Shown one piece after another: positions 1 through 10,671 of a DNA stretch of 64,000 bases. The stretch comes from Gentiana macrophylla (taxonomy: Eukaryota; Streptophyta; Magnoliopsida; Gentianales; Gentianaceae). The notes under the pieces are model-generated. The model ran no database searches and had not been told where the DNA came from. It saw nothing but the letters and a program-made list of their open reading frames with translations. Location of the stretch: positions 186,001-250,000 of the forward strand of contig JAOBSW010000041.1 in the NCBI GenBank assembly GCA_026214975.1, in the 5' to 3' direction. Position numbers and translations under genes: made by a program. The stretch's first letter is position 1. Every line of letters begins with the position of its first letter.

Positions 1-235
1 TGATGATTGGAATTTTTCTGAACCTATTGCTAAGACTGAAAGAAACAATCATTCTCAGCAGAGAACTTACTACAAGTCTCAGTCAAGGACTCAGCAGAGA
101 ACTTATCCTAGACACATGACAAGAAACAAAGACTATCTAATGGAATTTCATGCTAAGTATGAACCAAAAGTAAATTTTGGAGGCAAAGACAAACCTGGAA
201 TTACAAGAGGCTATGGAACTTTAGTCAAGAATGGT
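1..235 (+). pseudogene. gag tail fused to truncated protease, with internal deletion
   Basis: The first 110 bases match the basic, Q/S-rich C-terminus of gag seen at 5280-5385 of the inner element. At about 110 the sequence jumps to the equivalent of about 5727, the position just after the protease active site. The deletion of about 340 bp therefore removes the end of gag, the gag-pol spacer and the protease D-S-G motif. The rest of the protease fragment keeps the segment around VNFGG.DKPG. No intact frame remains, so no protease activity is expected from this copy. Confidence 0.7.
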
Positions 236-1260
236 TGACTCAACTACAACCTACTCAGCCCTAGTCAGTTTAATGACATGGGTTACAGAGTTACTTTTGA
301 CAAGGAGTTTTGCATTGTTTTAAGTGAAACTGCTCACCAAGTCGTTCTAGCTGGAAGAAGAAAAGAAAACATGTACATTGTGGAGTGGATGACAGCTGTT
401 TCAGAAACTTGCCTACTTGTGCATACCAAATCAGAAGTCAGTTGGCTATGGCACAAGAAACTGAGTCATCTCAACTTTGACAACATCAATCTATTGGTCA
501 GGAAAGGTTTAGTAATTGGACTACCAGAATGTACTTACAAAAATGATAGCTTGGGTGACACTTGTAAGAAAGGAAAACAAATAAAAGCAAGTTTCAAGAC
601 CAAATCTCAACATTCAACTACAAGAGTATTAGAACTACTACACATGGATTTATTTGGACCTGTTACACCAATCGATTGTCGTGGAAAGAAGTATACTTTG
701 GTGGTAGTTGATGATTAATCAAGATACACTTGGGTAATTTTCTTAGCAAAGTAGAGTGAGACTAAGCAAAAACTCACAGAACTAATGAAGAGACTTTAAA
801 ATCAGAAGAGTGTTACAGTAGTCAAGATCAGATCAGATAAGGGAACTGAATTTTTGAACAATGTAATCATAGAATATTGTGAAGAAAATGGAGTGTTACA
901 TCAACTTGCAGCTACAACAACTCCACAACAGAATGGAGTAGCTGAGAGAAGAAATAGGACACTCAAGGAAGCTGGAAGGACTATGATTTGTGAATCAAAG
1001 TTACCTGAAAGGTATTGGGCAGAAGCTGTTAACATAGCCTGTGACACTCAGAACAGAGCCCAAATGAACAAAAGATTGGAGAAAACACCTTATGAAATAT
1101 GGAATGAAAGAAAGCCTAATGTTTCATATTGTCAAGCTTTTGGAAGCAAATGCTACATACACAACAATGGAAAGGATCAGGTCAAGAATTTTCAACCCAA
1201 AGCTGATGAAGGAATATTCTAAGGATACTCTAGTGTTAGCAAAGCCTTCAATGTCTTAAA
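236..1260 (+). pseudogene. Copia GAG-pre-integrase and integrase (degenerate)
   Basis: The frame at 278-718 carries the zinc-binding H..H part (WHKKLSHLNFDNI) and then DTCKKGKQ, where the first cysteine of the usual C-x-x-C is lost, followed by the first catalytic Asp in HMDLFGPV. A TAA ends this frame at 716 in the middle of the core. The frame at 854-1222 carries the second half: the block around TTTPQQNGVAERRNR contains the third catalytic acid, and the C-terminal part of the core runs to about 1220. Integrase inserts the cDNA copy into the host genome. The stops in and around the core mark this copy as dead. Family recognition is firm; the boundaries are approximate. Confidence 0.85.
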
Positions 1261-1633
1261 CAAGAGGACACTCAAACATGAAGAATCAATACATGTGGTT
1301 TTTTATGAGCCAAATTTTGCTGGAGAAACTGTGTAGGATCAACCAGAACCAGTTTCACAGTCTCAATCACAGAGGGCTTCAAAACCAGTTTTTGTTGACA
1401 TAAACTTGGAAAGATTAATGTTAACTGACTCATCAGATCAAGATCAATCTCAGTTACCAACAGTGGAACAAAATGCACAAACTGAAGGTGAACCAGTTCG
1501 AGATCAGGATATTCAAGACCAAGGTGATCAAATACAAGAAGATAAAATTCCTGAAGAACCAGTTCATGAAAATCAACCTCCAGTAATGCCCCCCAGTACA
1601 TCAATGGATGAGAAACCACCCTGAAGAACAAAC
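1261..1633 (+). other. Integrase-RT linker of the outer element
   Basis: This acidic, Q/P/E-rich low-complexity stretch corresponds to 6890-7210 and 8547-8590 of the inner element and ends with the shared wording 'acatcaatggatgag'. It shows only a short frame (1406-1624) and no domain; it is the normal variable spacer between integrase and reverse transcriptase in copia pol. The inner element's LTR follows directly. Confidence 0.6.
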
Positions 1634-3403
1634 TGAAGGAAATAGAATTTATGTTTTGATGATCATTCATCTTATTTATCTATTTGTTTGTTTACACTCC
1701 ATTGATGAAGTGCTGAAGCTAGCCGTTATAGTGAAAAAATAAAAGATGTCTAGAACTGAATGTATAGGATTTATTAGAGTCTGATAATTGTATAGGTTTT
1801 ATCAAAAAAACTGAGATTTTGAAATCATTTAGAAAACTGGATATTAACTTAAACTGAAGATGTCACTCAGAATTGAAGAAGGTAAGTTCGCTGAGGGACA
1901 CAGACTCGGTTGACTTATCTAGAAGATTGAATAACCGAGGGAACAAACTCATTAGATGAAGAACTGAGGGACACAGGCTCGGTTATTGAAGAATTAAGAA
2001 CTGAGGGTTCAAACTTAGTTTATGAAGATTAAAGTCGAGACTATAAAGTTAGAATTCAGGTAAGTCTATGATGGCATGAAATGACTTTATGGATCTTAAA
2101 ACCTAAGAATCATAAGGACAATGATATCTTAGATGATTTATTTATAGATATGGAGTACTCTGATTATGTCATATGAAATCAGATGAATAGAGTACTAAGT
2201 TTTGAAAAAGAGTAAAAACCCCAGTTAATGCTCTAAGTCAGTTGACAAACTGATAACTGACATACTCAGAAAAAACTGATCAAGATACTCAGTTTAAAGT
2301 CATTCATCCAAGGAACTGAATTTACATTTGAACATTACAAAACAAGGAATGATATTGGATGAAGCACTGACATGTCAGAACGGTCACTGACATCTGACAT
2401 CTAAAAATATAGCCGTTGATAGAATTCAAAATTCAAGCAAGATGAACATTGGACCTCACACTATAAATAGAGGACTTGGCATCAAGGATCACATACACAA
2501 TATCAAGAATCTAATACAAGCGTTATTGTGCCCAAGTCTTGTTCATCTGAATTCCTATCAATCTTTGCGCTCAACAAGATCATATCTAGAATTCTTCAAG
2601 TGTTCAAGCTACAAAGACCAAAACACGAATCCGACACTTAGAAGAACCACAAGCAAGAATCAATTTATTGATTCTCAGCCCAACTTTGATTCTTATCAAA
2701 GGTTTAGACTGTGAAGCAATCCGGTTTAGGATCCGCCAAGGACAGTTGTCGTATTTGCAGTCGGGTAGACTGTGTTTATGGTGGAGCTGTAGAAGAGGAA
2801 ATACAATCCTCTAAGGACCAGTGTTTTAAGCAGTTGCAGAGCAGGAATCACACCTGTTCTACAATTTTTAGATAATGAAGCTATTGATTAGTCAAGGACT
2901 ATCAATTAGGACTTTTTGTAACCGGCTACCTCAGAAAGTTCTAGTGGAATTTTCCTCCTACATCACAGGGGAAGAGTGGACTGACATGATTACACCACCT
3001 GGGGGAACCACTATAATTCTTGCCTTACTTACTTACGTATTTACTTTCTGTTATTTAGTTTATTAGTATTTGTGATTATTTTTCATACAAGCTTTCATAC
3101 GCCATAACTGAACAAACTGATTGATATTCACTCACAGTTCACAAACTGCCATTCACCATAATTCAGTTTTGCTTACTCATCAGCTTTTTCTTAGAAACAA
3201 CAAGATCCGCATAAAGGCTAAAACATATCCGCTGCCGGTTTAATCAGTTTTAGCATAATTCGGTTTTGATTTATACTCAGCTCAGTTAGCTCAACTCCGT
3301 ACAAGTTTAAAAGTGAACGAATCTATCTTATAATCTAGTTTTTTGTGACAAGTTTATTCACCCCCCCCCTTAAACTTGTGTCAGCCTTTCCAAGGGACCA
3401 ACA
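1634..3403 (+). repeat. 5' LTR of the inner SIRE-like element (about 1770 bp)
   Basis: It starts with TGAAGGAAATA (TGTTGGAAATA in the two 3' LTRs) and ends ...GGGACCAACA just before the primer site. It matches 13320-15132 along its whole length with substitutions and small indels, including a short stretch lost near 1803 that the 3' LTR retains. It includes a poly-C run at 3361-3369. Terminal TG...CA and position before the tRNA-Met primer site fix the boundaries. Confidence 0.85.
2462..2469 (+). promoter_or_regulatory. Putative TATA box in the 5' LTR
   Basis: TATAAATA lies in the middle of the LTR, where a U3/R boundary is expected, and is conserved as TATAAACA in the 3' LTR at 14191-14198. 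It would direct the genomic RNA of the element. No experimental start site is known here. Confidence 0.45.
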
Positions 3404-3405
3404 AT

Positions 3406-3417
3406 TGGTATCAGAGC
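3406..3417 (+). promoter_or_regulatory. Primer binding site (initiator Met tRNA)
   Basis: TGGTATCAGAGC follows the LTR end after two bases. It is the standard plant copia primer site, complementary to the 3' end of initiator methionine tRNA, from which minus-strand cDNA synthesis starts. Confidence 0.9.
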
Positions 3418-3534
3418 AGTGTTCTTTAACAAGACCTTGTTAAAAGCTCACATGTTCTGATTATACTCTCTAGTTGTTCTCTTGAGAAAGCACAGTTTTT
3501 CAGTTTCCAGTTCTTGCATAAACTAACTTACACT

Positions 3535-5534
3535 ATGGATAAGAATTAGTATGCCGATGCTCATGGGTAACATGGCCCGCTTTGATGAATATGGACGTCG
3601 TTTGCAGGCTTTCCTAGCTATCACTCATGATAAGATGATGAAAGTACTTACTGATGGACCTATTCAAATCACTCACATGCAAACTGTTAATGGTGATCAA
3701 GTCAGAGTCCTCAAGCCCAAAAGCGAATGGAACAATGATGATCAAAAAAGAAACAATCACAACAATGTTGCCATGGATATCATCCTCAGAAATCTCGACA
3801 ACAACATGTATCTGAAAGTCAAGGATTGCACAACTGCAAAAGAAATATGGGAGAAACTTCAACAGGTGTGTGAAGGAACTGATTCCATCAAAGAAAACAA
3901 GATCTTAGTTGCAAAACAGAAGTTTGAGAATTTCAAGATGAAATCAAGTGAAAACATCTAACAGATGGAAACAAAGCGCAATAATGGATGAACTAGCACT
4001 ACTCAAGATTGAATATACCAAGAAAGAAATCAAAACCAGAATCTTGAAAGCTTTACCTAGGTACTGGAAAATGAAAGTTACAGCTATGGAAGAGTCAAAA
4101 AGACTTGATATAGAAGATTCCTTCAAAATCTTCTCAGATCTGAAAGCTTATAAATCCAGCGAAGATTTCACAATCACAATAGCAATGACCAAAGCTTTGG
4201 AGGAACCTAAAACAATAGCACTTGCAGCAACATCCAATGACAATCAAGAAACTTCCTCTAGCAATCTTCAACAATTAGATGAAATGGAAGAGCAAATGGC
4301 TCTCATGATGAACAGAATTAGAAGAATGAAAAGTGGACAACCAGTCGCTTAAAAGTAGATCAAAAGGACTCCTGAGAAAAGAAAAGATGATGAATATCTT
4401 TGCTTTAACTGCAAAAATCCTGGACATTACAAAGCTGAATGTCTGGAGCTGCCTAGTAAGAAGACTAGTAATGAAGAACCGGTAGAATGGCTCTCTTAGC
4501 AGGAGATGAGTCAGACTATGAAGCTGGCACTGAAAGACTCTCAGATAATACAGGTCTGATGGCTCACATGGAAGATTCAAATGAAGTATGTGAATCCAAC
4601 TCTAAATATACCTCAGCACAGCTATCCATGCCAAATGCTTGTTCTTCAACTACTGATTCCAATCCTAGAAATCCAGAATTAGAAGAAACTCTTGATGAAT
4701 TGATGAATCAGCTGGTAACCATACAAGCTGGTTATGAATCAATGAAAGTAGAAAGAAGCTCTAATTCTAGAAGCCGAAAGATTGAAATTTGAATTGAACA
4801 TGTATCAGCCTACTGCATCAGCAGTAGCAACTGAATCCTTTGCTCAGTCAAGTTCAGCTACTGGATTCAAATCTGGAAAGCCATATGGAGACAGAACTGG
4901 CCTAGGATTTGATACACAGCAAACTTCGAAGGAAGGAACGAGCAAAGTTGTTGAACCTAATGTCAAAATTGGCGTTAAGTTTGTAGCTGAGCAATTTCCT
5001 CAAACTGAGAAGCATGTTGAACCAGTAAAAACACTTCCACGTGAATCAACTCAGTCTCAGCATCAGTTTTCCAAGAAGTCAGATGTATTCAATAATAAGA
5101 GAAAATCTAAAGGTAAATCAGCTGCACCTCAAAGAAACAGAAATGGTAGATCAACTACCAGATCTACAAAAGCTGATCATGTCAAGAACCAGACAAACTT
5201 TAGTCAGAGTAAATCCAAGAATGTTAATCATTCAAAGATTCACATAGTCGGGGGGAGAGACAGATTATTTCCCACTGATGATGATTGGAATTTCTCTAAA
5301 CCCATTATTAAAACTGATAGGAACAATCATTCAAGACAGAAAACTAATCACAAGTTTCATTTCAAGACTCTGCAAAGGACTTACCCCAGTCCTCAGCAGA
5401 AGCCTCGGTACCAAAGTCAGCACAGACCTCAGTATAGACAGAATGATAGTTATTATTCAGTTTTTAAAAATAGAAAGCATCATGGAAACCAGTTTCAGCC
5501 AAAAGACTTGACAGACCATATAAATAAGGCATAA
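3535..5534 (+). pseudogene. Copia gag (UBN2-type capsid plus zinc knuckle), frameshifted
   Basis: The likely start, ATG at 3535, is followed by a TAG at codon 5 and then a frame change. The capsid-like part continues at 3551-3958 (motifs such as EWNNDDQKR and AKEIWEKLQQVCEGT) and, after a stop at 3958 and a shift, at 3948-4352 (around ILKALPRYWKMKVTAMEES). A CCHC zinc knuckle of pattern C-x2-C-x4-H-x4-C lies at about 4399-4443 (CFNCKNPGHYKAEC). The last part (4487-5534) is Q/S/K-rich and basic, as in long SIRE gag proteins. Gag packages the element RNA in cytoplasmic particles. At least four interruptions make this copy non-functional. Confidence 0.8.
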
Positions 5535-5690
5535 TCCAGAAACAGATACTATGGGAGTGTGGCTTATATATATGAAATTAAGTGCAACAATTTCCAGAGA
5601 AGACCTTATGGAAATATTCCCCGAGTTGTACTGACAACTGACCCGTATGGACCCAAACAGAGTTGGGTACCTAAAATCTTTTAATTTGTC

Positions 5691-6125
5691 TTGCAGGATA
5701 TTTGGTATTTTGACAGTGGATGCTCAAGACACATGACAAAGTGCAAAGACTGTCTAGTTGATTTTGTTGTCAATGATGGACCAAGAGTCAATTTTGGAAT
5801 TAAAGACAAGCCTGGATATACAAAAGGTTATGAAACCTTGATCAGAAATGGACTCATAATCAAAAATGTATCATATGTGGAAGGACTGCACGACAATCTT
5901 CTCAGCACAAGTCAATTCTGTGACATGGGATACAGAGTCACATTTGATAAAGAGTTTTGCATCGTTGTCAGTGAATCAGCATATCAAGTAGTTCTTGCTG
6001 GAAGAAGAAAAGAGAATATGTATGTTGTAGATTGGTCAATAGCAGCCAGAGACTCTGTTTACTTGTGCATACCAAATCGTAAATCGGTGGCTATGGCACA
6101 AGAAACTGAGTCATCTCAACTTTGA
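5691..6125 (+). pseudogene. Copia protease and GAG-pre-integrase N-part
   Basis: The frame opens with the aspartic protease active site WYFDSGCSRHMT at about residues 5-16, followed by the usual D.KPG and ENLLSTSQ-like segments (here DNLLSTSQFCDMGYRVTFD). It then enters the GAG-pre-integrase region, but a frameshift near 6085-6095 moves the zinc-binding WLWHKKLSHLNF-like block out of frame and the frame stops at 6123. In the living element this protease would cut the gag-pol polyprotein. The active-site triad is intact; the break lies downstream. Confidence 0.8.
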
Positions 6126-6890
6126 AGACATCAACACACTGGTCAAAAAGCAATTAGTAATTGGATTACTTGATATTTCTTACAAGAAGGATAGCTTATG
6201 TGATGCTTTCCAAAAAGGAAAGCAAGTTTCAAGACAAAATCTCAGCATTCAACTTCAAGAGTCCTAGAACTTCTACACATGGACTTATTTGGACCAATCA
6301 TACCTATCAGTGTTAGTGGAAAAAAGTACACATTGATAGTAATGAATGATTACTCAAGATATACATGGGTAATTTTCTTGTCAAAGAAAAATGAAACCAA
6401 GCAACAACTCACAGAACTTCTCAAAATACTCCAAAACAAAAAAAGGTGTAACAGTTGTCAAGATTAGATCAGATAAAGGAACTAAATTTCTCAACAATAT
6501 AATCATTGAATACTATGGAGAAAATGGTGTGCTACATCAACGTGCAGCCACAACAACACCTCAGCAAAATGGAGTAACTGAAAGAAGGAACAGAACTTTC
6601 AAAGAAGCAGGGAGGACCATGATCTGTGAAACAAAATTACCAGAAAGGTATTGGGCAGAAGCAGTCAACACAGCTTGCTACACACAGAACAGAGCTCTCA
6701 TGAGCAAAAGACATGAAAAGACACCATATGAGATTTGGAATGGAAGAAAGCCAAATGTTTCATACTTTCATGCCTTTGGAAGCAAGTGTTTCATACATAA
6801 TAATGGAAAGGATCAACTTAAGGTTTTTCAACCAAAAGCTGATGAAGGAATATTTTTTGGGATATTCAAGCATCGGTAAAGCGTTTAGAG
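6120..6890 (+). pseudogene. Copia integrase core (degenerate)
   Basis: The first catalytic Asp region (HMDLFGP) is near 6275-6300, and the frame 6279-6467 covers the first strands of the core. After a frameshift near 6440, the frame 6391-6879 carries the region of the second Asp (RSDKGTKF, with K where E is usual) and the block TPQQNGVTERRNRTF with the catalytic Glu. The C-terminal part shifts again at about 6855-6880. The order of motifs matches copia integrases and the outer copy at 854-1222. Confidence 0.8.
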
Positions 6891-7210
6891 TATTGAACAA
6901 ATGGACACTCAAGCATGAAGAATCTATACACGTGTTTTTTATGAACCAAACTTTCCTGGTGAAACAACTGAAGATAAACAAGAACCAGTTTCTCAGTCTC
7001 AATTACAAAAGATATCAGAATCAGTTTTTGTCGATCTTGAAAATTTTAGAATTTCAGAATCCTCAGATCAGGATCAACCTCAGGTTCCAACAGCAGAACC
7101 TACAGCTGAACCACATGAACCTGACCCAATTCAATATAACCAAGCTCAAAGAAATCAAGAAGAAGCTCATGAAGATCTAGTTCAACAGAATCAAGACCCA
7201 CTTATGCAAC
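6890..7210 (+). other. Integrase-RT linker of the inner element, left part
   Basis: Acidic and Q/E/P-rich codons continue the pol frame without a recognisable domain. The linker is cut at 7210 by the insertion of a solo LTR and resumes at 8552 ('ctcctacacatcaatggatgag'). Nothing else is seen here. Confidence 0.6.
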
Positions 7211-8546
7211 TGTGGTGGATTTTTGTAAACGAAACAAAAGACAAGTAATAAAAATCGGTTAGTCGCTCCAAGTGCAAAGCTTGTAGTAAAGCGATTATTC
7301 GGTCGATCCCACGAGGAACGTGAGGTTGAATGTGTATTAAAGCTTAGGCAAAAAGTGTCACGAGTAACAATTCTAGGTTTATCAAATAATAGAGAGAAAG
7401 CGGATTTAACAGGATCCACAATTCAAGATAGCGGTAAAAGATTCTAACTCCTACGCATGCAAATTACTAAAGGCCAAGATTAACTGTACCCAAAGCAGAT
7501 TACTAATTTCTTAGATAATCCGTTTATCAACTTTTATCAAAGATTGATTATTTAAGCACAATAGGCACAAATTCTTTCGAATCTATTATCTAGGTTAACA
7601 ATTTGATAACTTTCGTTTTTAGACAAATCGATTAAACTGATTACTATTGCGGTGATCTAGAATTCATTCAACTATCGTCAAACAAATATCACAGGCTTTA
7701 TCTATCGATATGAAACACGAAATAAACGCAATAAAAATCTGACCTTTATTGATTGCAAAACGCAGAAAATAAGAAAACCAAACACCTCCTGAATTGCTTC
7801 ACCCGTTCGTCCAACCCGGGAGTTTAGTTACTCATAATAGTCTTGAAATCAACAAATCGTTTTGATTGCATAAAAAGAATAAACGAAAAGAACAAAGTTG
7901 CTGCTGTGTTTAAAGGTGAATTTCGACTCTCTCCCTGTATCCTCTAGGGTTTGGGGCGCTACTGCTTAAATAGATGTTAAAGGCGGCTAGGTTAAAACTA
8001 GGTCGGTTGCTCGTTCAGTCGGCGCTGGACGCCCGTCCAGTCTGCCTGGACGCTCGTCTGGTATGCTCTGATCTTTGAGTCGGGCCGAGCCTTCTTCAGA
8101 CGCCCGTCCGTGCCAGCGTCCAACCTGCGTCCAAACTTCCTGAATGTAACATATCCACTCTGGACGCCCGTCTATTCTATCAGACGCCCGTCTATCATGG
8201 ACGCTCGTCCAATATTCTGGACGCCAGTTCAGCTGTTCAGAATGCGATTTTCTCATCTTTATCTCTTTTTGTTCAATGTAATTCGATTCTCATCTCTTTG
8301 TGATCATCATTTAAGCATCAACACGTACCTATAGCACAGTAAAACATCGCAAAACGTAATATCATCCAAATAATCATAAAATCAAGATTAAAACACCAAA
8401 ATAAACCAACTTTGCGAATAACTCATTAAAAACCTCACTTGCTCAATAAGTTCATTTAAACGCTCATTTCCTATGCAATTTATCCAGATATGGGGGAAAT
8501 TAACATAAAATATATACTTGTAAAACGTATAAAATCACCCTTAACA
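7211..8546. mobile_element. Solo LTR-like insertion, 1336 bp, with 5-bp target duplication
   Basis: The segment interrupts the integrase-RT linker. It begins TGTGGTGG, ends CCCTTAACA (TG...CA), and is flanked by GCAAC on both sides (7206-7210 and 8547-8551), the signature of an LTR-type insertion. It contains no protein-coding frame with a recognisable domain and no second terminal repeat, so a solo LTR is the simplest reading. On the - strand a TATTTAA motif precedes a CCCTAG-rich stretch near 7925-7975, which suggests - orientation. The family differs from the other LTRs in the window. Confidence 0.7.
8015..8235. repeat. Cluster of GACGCCCGTC-type palindromic motifs
   Basis: Within the solo LTR about eight copies of a GC-rich word close to (T)GGACGCCCGTC(C) occur, with variants such as GACGCTCGTC, in both orientations and at irregular spacing. 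The word is nearly self-complementary. The cluster is much richer in GC than its surroundings. Role unknown. Confidence 0.7.
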
Positions 8547-8551
8547 GCAAC

Positions 8552-10197
8552 CTCCTACACATCAATGGATGAGAGATCACCCTGAAGATCAAGTGATTGA
8601 TGATTTTCAACAATGAGTTCGGACAAGATATCAGCTAGATGCTATGATTGCATGTTTATTATCTCAAACTGAACCTAAAGAGATAGAAGAAGCACTGAAA
8701 GATCCAAATTGGATACTTGCCATGCAAGAAGAACTCAATGAATTCGAAAGAAATCAAGTTTGGGAATTGGTGGATAAACCGAATCATATCAACATAATCG
8801 GCACCAAATGGGTATTCAGAAACAAGCTTGACAAAGATGGAAACATTGTCAGAAACAAAGCAAGGCTTGTAGCCAAAGGTTACTCACAAGCAGAAGGGAT
8901 AGACTTCGATGAAACTTATACTCCAGTTGCAAGGTTGGAGGCAATCAGATTATTTCTTGTCTTTGCAGCCCATAAGAAATTCAAAGTGTATCAAATGGAC
9001 GTTGAAAGTGCATTTTTGAACGGGATACTTGAAGAAGAAGTCTATGTATAGCAACCACCAGGTTTTGAAATTAAAGATCAAGCTGATAAAGTTTTTAAAC
9101 TGAGAAAAGCTCTTTATAGACTAAAGCATGCACCAAGATCTTGGTATGAAACTTTATCTCAGTTTTTAGTAGACAATGAATTTATCAAAGGAGCCATTGA
9201 CAAGACTTTATTCAGAATGAAAATTGAAGAAAGTACTCTCTTAGTTCAGATCTATGTTGATGATATTATTTTTGGATCAGAAAATGAACAACTCTGTGAA
9301 AAAGTTACAAGTTTTATGAAGAGCAAATTTCAAATGAGTATGATGGGAGAACTGAATTACTTTCTTGGTTTACAAGTGAAACAGATGGATAAAGGAATAT
9401 TCATTCATCAGACCAAGTATACAAGATAACCGATCAAAAAGTTTGGAATGGAAAATAGTACTGGCATTGCAACACCTATTGGAACCAACATCAGATTAGA
9501 TGAAGACAAAGATGGCAAGGATGTGGATCAAACTCTCTACAGAAGAATGATTGGAAGTCTACTTTACCTCACAGTAAGTAGACCAGATATATCTTTGGCA
9601 GTTGGTGTTTGTACCAGATTTCAAACCAGACCAAAAGAAAGTCATCTTACAGGTGTCAAGAGAACCTGCAAGTATCTTAAAGCCACGGCAGGAGTAGGGA
9701 TATGGTACTTAAGAGAAGGAGAATTCAAGCTGATATCCCACTCAGACTCAGATTATGCTAGATGCAAGGTGGACAGAAAAAGTACTTCAGGCACATGTCA
9801 GTTACTAGGAAATAGACTTGTGTCATGGTTTAGTACGAAATAAAACTCAATTTCAACATCAACAGCTGAAGCTGAGTATATAGCAGCTGGAGGCTATTAT
9901 GCTCAAGTTTTATGGATAAGACAACAATTGAGAGATTATTGGATAGAAGAAGGACTGATTCCTATAGTGTGTGATAATACAAGTGCAATTTTTATAACTG
10001 ATAATCCAGTTTTGCACTCAAGAACAAAACACATTGATGTGAGACATCACTTTATAAGGGATCATGTAGAGAAAAAGGATGTTACAGTTCTTTATGTCCT
10101 AACTGAAGTCCAGCTGGCTGACATCTTTACAAAACCACTAGACAAAGAAAGGTTTTCAAAGCTGAGAACTGAATTGGGAATTATCAAAGTCAGTTAA
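8552..10197 (+). pseudogene. Copia reverse transcriptase and RNase H (three in-frame stops)
   Basis: One long frame can be followed through TAG at 9049, TAA at 9427 and TAA at 9841. Reverse transcriptase motifs include [33 protein letters not shown] and the catalytic YVDDIIFGSE at about 9232-9262. The connection domain (YRRMIGSLLYL) and RNase H follow, with catalytic acidic positions in HSDSDYA, STAEAEY and VCDNTSA, ending ADIFTKPL and a stop at 10195. Catalytic residues are all present, so this is a fairly young copy, yet the three stops prevent a full product. Confidence 0.9.
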
Positions 10198-10671
10198 GTC
10201 AGTTTAAGCTCAAAGATTCGTCAAGGGGATTGATCTTTGTCATGCACGGTGCGCTCACTTGATAGATCGGTCATTAACATCAACAATCTCAAACTGACTA
10301 CTGAAACTGAAGAATGATGGAACTGAAATCAACACGGAACTGATCTCAGTTACAGTTTTTATCCAGTCAAAAGAAGTCAAAAGTTGAAAGGATAAAACCG
10401 ACAGCGGTTACATCGCATTTAATTACCACCGTTTCTGTCAAAAAATTTTGTGTATACCCCCACCAATGTCAGATGGTACATGCATCGGTTACACAAATAC
10501 TCAATGGAATTTGAAAAGTTGGTATAAATCCTCAGAAGATCCTGGATTCAAATCAGAAACCGTCAGCCCTATCTATACATTCTCTATATAATCTCTCATT
10601 ATCCTATCTCCTCAATACACAAAAATCAAACTCTCTCTCTTTCTCTCAAAAGACCCAGAAAAATTCTTACA
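10198..10671 (+). other. Spacer between pol and the envelope-like frame
   Basis: No frame is seen. The spacer is shared with the outer element (16496-16958), including the words around 'atcggttacacaaatac' and a TATA-like stretch (tctatataat at about 10582; ttatataga at 16846 in the outer copy). A CT-rich microsatellite lies at about 10631-10648. The shared TATA-like element upstream of the next frame could be an internal promoter or part of a subgenomic leader; this is inference. Confidence 0.5.

Larger units (their letters stand above)
1..1633 (+). mobile_element. Left half of the older (outer) SIRE-type Ty1/copia element
   Basis: The stretch holds, in order, the tail of gag, a fragment of the protease region, the integrase and the start of the linker before reverse transcriptase, in the same order and with close wording to the inner element at 5270-7210. 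It stops at 1633 where the inner element's 5' LTR begins. Its continuation (reverse transcriptase, RNase H, envelope-like frame, 3' LTR) resumes at 15133. Relative to the inner copy about 240 bp around the junction (equivalent to about 8592-8834) are missing. Its own 5' LTR and most of gag lie outside the window. The copia order PR-INT-RT-RH is visible; the SIRE/Maximus assignment rests on the long LTRs and the extra frame after RNase H. Confidence 0.85.

Noticed and set aside
1272..1670. 132-codon - strand frame
   Set aside because: It is the complement of the acidic integrase-RT linker and runs into the LTR; no domain, so a shadow.
7987..8256. 89-codon - strand frame over the GACGCCCGTC array
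   Set aside because: The frame is open because of GC-rich repeats; the peptide has no family features.
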